Assembly (NCBI GenBank): GCA_003650305.1
Contig: QMOV01000009.1
Coordinates: forward strand, 1 to 43,840
From: Bacteroidota bacterium
Lineage (GTDB): Bacteria; Bacteroidota; Bacteroidia; Flavobacteriales; Flavobacteriaceae
Reading direction: 5' to 3'
Length of the DNA: 43,840 bases
The position numbers and the translations under genes are program-made. The notes below the pieces were generated by a model. The model saw only the letters and a list, made by a program, of their open reading frames with translations, was not told the DNA's origin and made no database searches. Below are positions 41,532 through 43,840 of the stretch, in pieces (within the stretch, counting starts at the first letter, position 1; each line of letters opens with the position of its first letter).

Positions 41532-43430
41532 ATGAGTAGCAACAAAAATATTGGTAATATAACCTTCGATTTACCAAAAAATCAATCTAACGTCATCAAG
41601 GTAATTGGTGTTGGAGGAGGAGGAAGCAACGCTATAAACCACATGTTTCAACAAGGTATTAAAGGTGTTGACTTTGTAATTTGTAATACAGATGCACAAG
41701 CTTTGCAAAATAGTGGTGTGCCTAACAAAATTCAACTAGGAGTAAATCTAACCGAAGGGTTAGGTGCTGGTGCTAATCCAGAAATTGGCGAGCAAGCTGC
41801 TGTCGAAAGCCTTGAAGACATTCGTCGCATGTTAGATACCAATACAAAAATGGTGTTTATAACTGCTGGAATGGGAGGAGGAACAGGAACAGGTGCAGCT
41901 CCTATTATAGCCGAATTAGCAAAAGAAATGGATATTTTAACAGTAGGAATTGTGACTATGCCTTTCCAATTCGAAGGGAAGATTCGTACCGAACAAGCTC
42001 AAAAAGGTGTTGAAATTTTACGAGAGCATGTAGATTCTTTAGTTGTAATAAATAATAATAAACTTCGTGAAGTTTATGGCAACCTTGGGTTTAAAGCTGG
42101 TTTTTCTAAAGCAGACGAAGTGCTTTCTACTGCTTCAAGAGGAATAGCCGAAGTAATAACACATCACTACACACAAAACATCGATTTGCGTGATGCAAAA
42201 ACAGTTTTGAGTAATAGTGGCACAGCTATTATGGGCTCAGCCACTTCTTCAGGTTCTAATCGTGCACATGATGCCATTTTAAAAGCTTTAGATTCTCCGT
42301 TATTAAATGACAATAAAATTACTGGAGCCAAAAACGTATTGTTGCTTATCGTTTCTGGTGCCGAAGAAATTACTATTGATGAAATAGGAGAAATTAACGA
42401 TCACATTCAAGCCGAAGCTGGTTATGGAGCGAATATTATTATGGGAGTTGGAGAAGACGAAACCCTCGAAGATGCTATTTCTGTTACTATAATTGCTACT
42501 GGTTTTAATGTAGAACAACAAGATGATATTACGAATACTGAAGCTAAAAAAGTGATACACTCTTTGGTAGAAGACAATCCAACTACCGAACAAGATTTAA
42601 CTACCGAAAGAGAACCAGCCATTATAACACCTGATATCATTTTGGAAAATGATGAAGAAAAAATCATTCATACCTTATTAGCTGATGAAGACATTGAAAT
42701 GGATTTGGTAAAAAGCACAGAAGAGATTAAGAATATGGAGGTAATTTATGATGAAGTATTATTAGATGCTAAAGAGGCAGACTTTATAATTAATGAAGTT
42801 GTTTCAGAAGAATTGGTAGTTGATGACGCTCCAAAAGAACAAACCATGCTAACTTTCGATTTGCCAATATCCACATCTGAAACAAATATTGAAGAACCTT
42901 CAACTAATGAAGAAGTTTTGTTTGAGTTAGAAGAGAACGTAAAAGACATTCCTGTTAAAGATTATATAGAACTTATTACAGTGACTGAAGCTAATAAAGA
43001 TGGCGAAACGCGTTATGCATTAGATGATTATATTGTTTTAGAATCGGCAATAAACGAAGGTGCAGAACAAGATGAAGTAGCCGTAGAAGTTGAAAAAGAA
43101 ATAGTTTTTGAAAAGAAAGTTTTAGACGAAGTAAAAAAGGAGAAGAATTTAGCTGAAGAATTAGACCCAATAAATAGTCCAATTTCAGAATTGTTAAAAG
43201 AAAGAGCAGATGAGCGACGACAAACAATGAAAGACTTTAATTATAAATTTAATATCGCAAAAATTGATGACATAGAGAAAGAACCTGCTTATAAAAGGCA
43301 AGGTGTAGATCTTAAAGATGCACAACATTCATCAGAAACCGATGCATCACGATTATCTGTTGGATTAGATGAAAATGACGACATACAATTGCGAAGTAAC
43401 AATTCTTTTTTACACGACAATGTAGATTAA
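41532..43430 (+). CDS. ftsZ: Cell division protein FtsZ
   Basis: FtsZ is the tubulin-like GTPase that forms the Z-ring. Motifs: NVIKVIGVGGGGSNAINHM at about residues 20-38, the T4 tubulin signature AGMGGGTGTGAAP, TMPFQFEGKIRTEQAQKG and NNNKLREVYG. The GTPase core ends near residue 325. A very acidic linker of about 280 residues follows, then a basic patch, and the tail ends LHDNVD; this long linker explains the 632-residue size and is seen in flavobacteria. ATG 41532 (MSSNKNIGNITFDLPKNQ) is preferred to TTG 41499, which adds MNKNKTSKSNF. A terminator follows at 43464. Confidence 0.95.
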   Translation: MSSNKNIGNITFDLPKNQSNVIKVIGVGGGGSNAINHMFQQGIKGVDFVICNTDAQALQNSGVPNKIQLGVNLTEGLGAGANPEIGEQAAVESLEDIRRMLDTNTKMVFITAGMGGGTGTGAAPIIAELAKEMDILTVGIVTMPFQFEGKIRTEQAQKGVEILREHVDSLVVINNNKLREVYGNLGFKAGFSKADEVLSTASRGIAEVITHHYTQNIDLRDAKTVLSNSGTAIMGSATSSGSNRAHDAILKALDSPLLNDNKITGAKNVLLLIVSGAEEITIDEIGEINDHIQAEAGYGANIIMGVGEDETLEDAISVTIIATGFNVEQQDDITNTEAKKVIHSLVEDNPTTEQDLTTEREPAIITPDIILENDEEKIIHTLLADEDIEMDLVKSTEEIKNMEVIYDEVLLDAKEADFIINEVVSEELVVDDAPKEQTMLTFDLPISTSETNIEEPSTNEEVLFELEENVKDIPVKDYIELITVTEANKDGETRYALDDYIVLESAINEGAEQDEVAVEVEKEIVFEKKVLDEVKKEKNLAEELDPINSPISELLKERADERRQTMKDFNYKFNIAKIDDIEKEPAYKRQGVDLKDAQHSSETDASRLSVGLDENDDIQLRSNNSFLHDNVD

Positions 43431-43463
43431 TAGCAAATCAAGTTAGTGTTTTAAACTTCGCAT

Positions 43464-43504
43464 AAACCCGAAAATATTCCCTCAATTTTTTCGGGTTTTC
43501 TTTT
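43464..43504 (+). terminator. Rho-independent terminator of the dcw operon
   Basis: The 11-bp perfect stem AAACCCGAAAA (43464-43474) / TTTTCGGGTTT (43488-43498) has a 13-nt loop and is followed by TCTTTT. It lies 34 bases past the ftsZ stop, and is the only clear terminator seen since the mraZ promoter, consistent with a single long dcw transcript. Confidence 0.85.
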
Positions 43505-43548
43505 GGTGAAGCCTTTTTGAAAAGCTAAAGCGCATTCAAAAAATTAAG

Positions 43549-43581
43549 CAGAACTAATCCCAATGAAAATTGGGATCTATG
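43549..43581 (+). repeat. Second copy of the AGAACTAATCCCAAT palindrome
   Basis: AGAACTAATCCCAAT, then AATTGGGATCT and ATG, matches the repeat at 13721-13756 over 15 bases on the left and 11 on the right, with a different loop (GAA). It lies between the two terminators after ftsZ. Confidence 0.65.
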
Positions 43582-43606
43582 TATTTGTTTTCGGATATTT
43601 TTGTCA

Positions 43607-43632
43607 TTCCCTCAAAGGAGGGAAGTTTTTTT
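43607..43632 (+). terminator. Second hairpin with T-tract before the yqeY-like gene
   Basis: The stem TTCCCTC (43607-43613) / GAGGGAA (43618-43624) with an AAAG loop is followed by G and seven T. It has the form of a terminator. Its left border TTGTCATTCC matches the REP-like palindromes at 21439, so a repeat may have been adopted as a terminator. Confidence 0.65.
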
Positions 43633-43660
43633 CTTACTATCTTCGTGCAAAATATTAATT

Positions 43661-43840
43661 ATGAGTTTACAACAAGAGCTGATGACTGCATTAAAAACAG
43701 CCATGAAAGCTAAAGACCAAACAGCTTTAACCGCTTTACGTGCTGTTAAATCTGCAATTTTATTGGTCAAAACTGAAAGTGGAGCTTCTGAAGAATTAAC
43801 AGAAGAACAAGAACTAAAAATTCTTCAAAAACAAGTAAAA
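43661..43840 (+). CDS. GatB/YqeY domain protein, 3'-truncated by the window edge
   Basis: The first 60 codons are visible, starting MSLQQELMTALKTAMKAKDQ. The LRAVKSAILLVKTESGASEELTEEQELKILQKQVK segment (positions 26-60) matches the N-terminal part of YqeY-type proteins, which share a tRNA-binding-like domain with GatB. These small proteins (about 150 residues) often follow ftsZ in flavobacteria. Function is not well defined. A possible but imperfect -7 box TATCTTCG lies at 43639-43646. Confidence 0.85.
   Translation, partial: MSLQQELMTALKTAMKAKDQTALTALRAVKSAILLVKTESGASEELTEEQELKILQKQVK

Noticed and set aside
42303-42667. Two antisense frames inside ftsZ
   Set aside because: Low-complexity Ser/Asn/Phe-rich shadows of the FtsZ coding strand.
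1-43840. tRNA, rRNA, CRISPR arrays, insertion-sequence transposases, prophage genes
   Set aside because: None could be recognised on either strand; the mobile signals found are only repeat-type or cassette-type elements.

Overview
The window is a low-GC chromosomal segment of a Bacteroidetes bacterium, almost certainly family Flavobacteriaceae. The evidence is the gldJ-porU-porV block (gliding and type IX secretion), promoter -7 boxes of the Bacteroidetes type TAnnTTTG, weak Shine-Dalgarno signals, a meso-DAP type MurE, and the Bacteroidetes order of the dcw (division and cell wall) cluster. I do not assign a genus.

Layout. 1-4437: a 5'-truncated TPR protein and an outer-membrane beta-barrel protein, separated by a 315-base gap full of hairpins. 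4555-7581 (minus): murF and gldJ. 7841-13009: porU (T9SS sortase) and porV (T9SS outer-membrane shuttle), each with a recognisable promoter. 13112-16070: cdd, then the pyruvate dehydrogenase genes pdhA and pdhC. 16167-17516 (minus): a DUF4242 lipoprotein and a cyclase-like/AraC regulator. 17692-19312: an M28 peptidase and an SDR enzyme, overlapping by 8 nt. 19309-20685 (minus): tryptophanase. 20850-23610: SprT-like protein, manC and an orphan DUF2971 gene, with REP-like palindromes between them. 23707-26750 (minus): an Mla-type ABC pair, engB and an alpha/beta hydrolase. 27006-43430: the whole dcw cluster, mraZ-rsmH-ftsL-ftsI-murE-mraY-murD-ftsW-murG-murC-ftsQ-ftsA-ftsZ. 43661-end: start of a YqeY-like gene.

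How the genes work together. The dcw genes make lipid II (murE, mraY, murD, murG, murC, and murF elsewhere in the window) and build the divisome (ftsL, I, W, Q, A, Z). The cluster appears to be driven by one promoter with three perfect 10-bp MraZ-type boxes in front of mraZ. GldJ, PorU and PorV belong to the gliding/T9SS machinery.

Most interesting signal. The dcw cluster has been repeatedly invaded between genes. Two related cassettes, each coding for a four-helix-bundle protein of the 23S rRNA intervening-sequence (IVS) type and flanked by TTACGATTT inverted repeats, sit between mraY/murD and ftsW/murG. In both cases the right end of the cassette supplies the GTG start codon and a foreign N-terminal peptide, MN(Q/R)KSKI, to the essential downstream gene. 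One cassette gene is intact and the other carries a nonsense codon. Three copies of a second element, a double hairpin with compensatory base changes, end 1 to 3 bases before the start codons of ftsL, ftsW and murC. Outside dcw, several hairpin repeats (REP/REPIN-like) share a right flank. One pair is a perfect 24-bp inverted repeat that also encodes the last residues of the SprT-like protein. All calls rest on reading the sequence and on remembered family knowledge; no database search was run.
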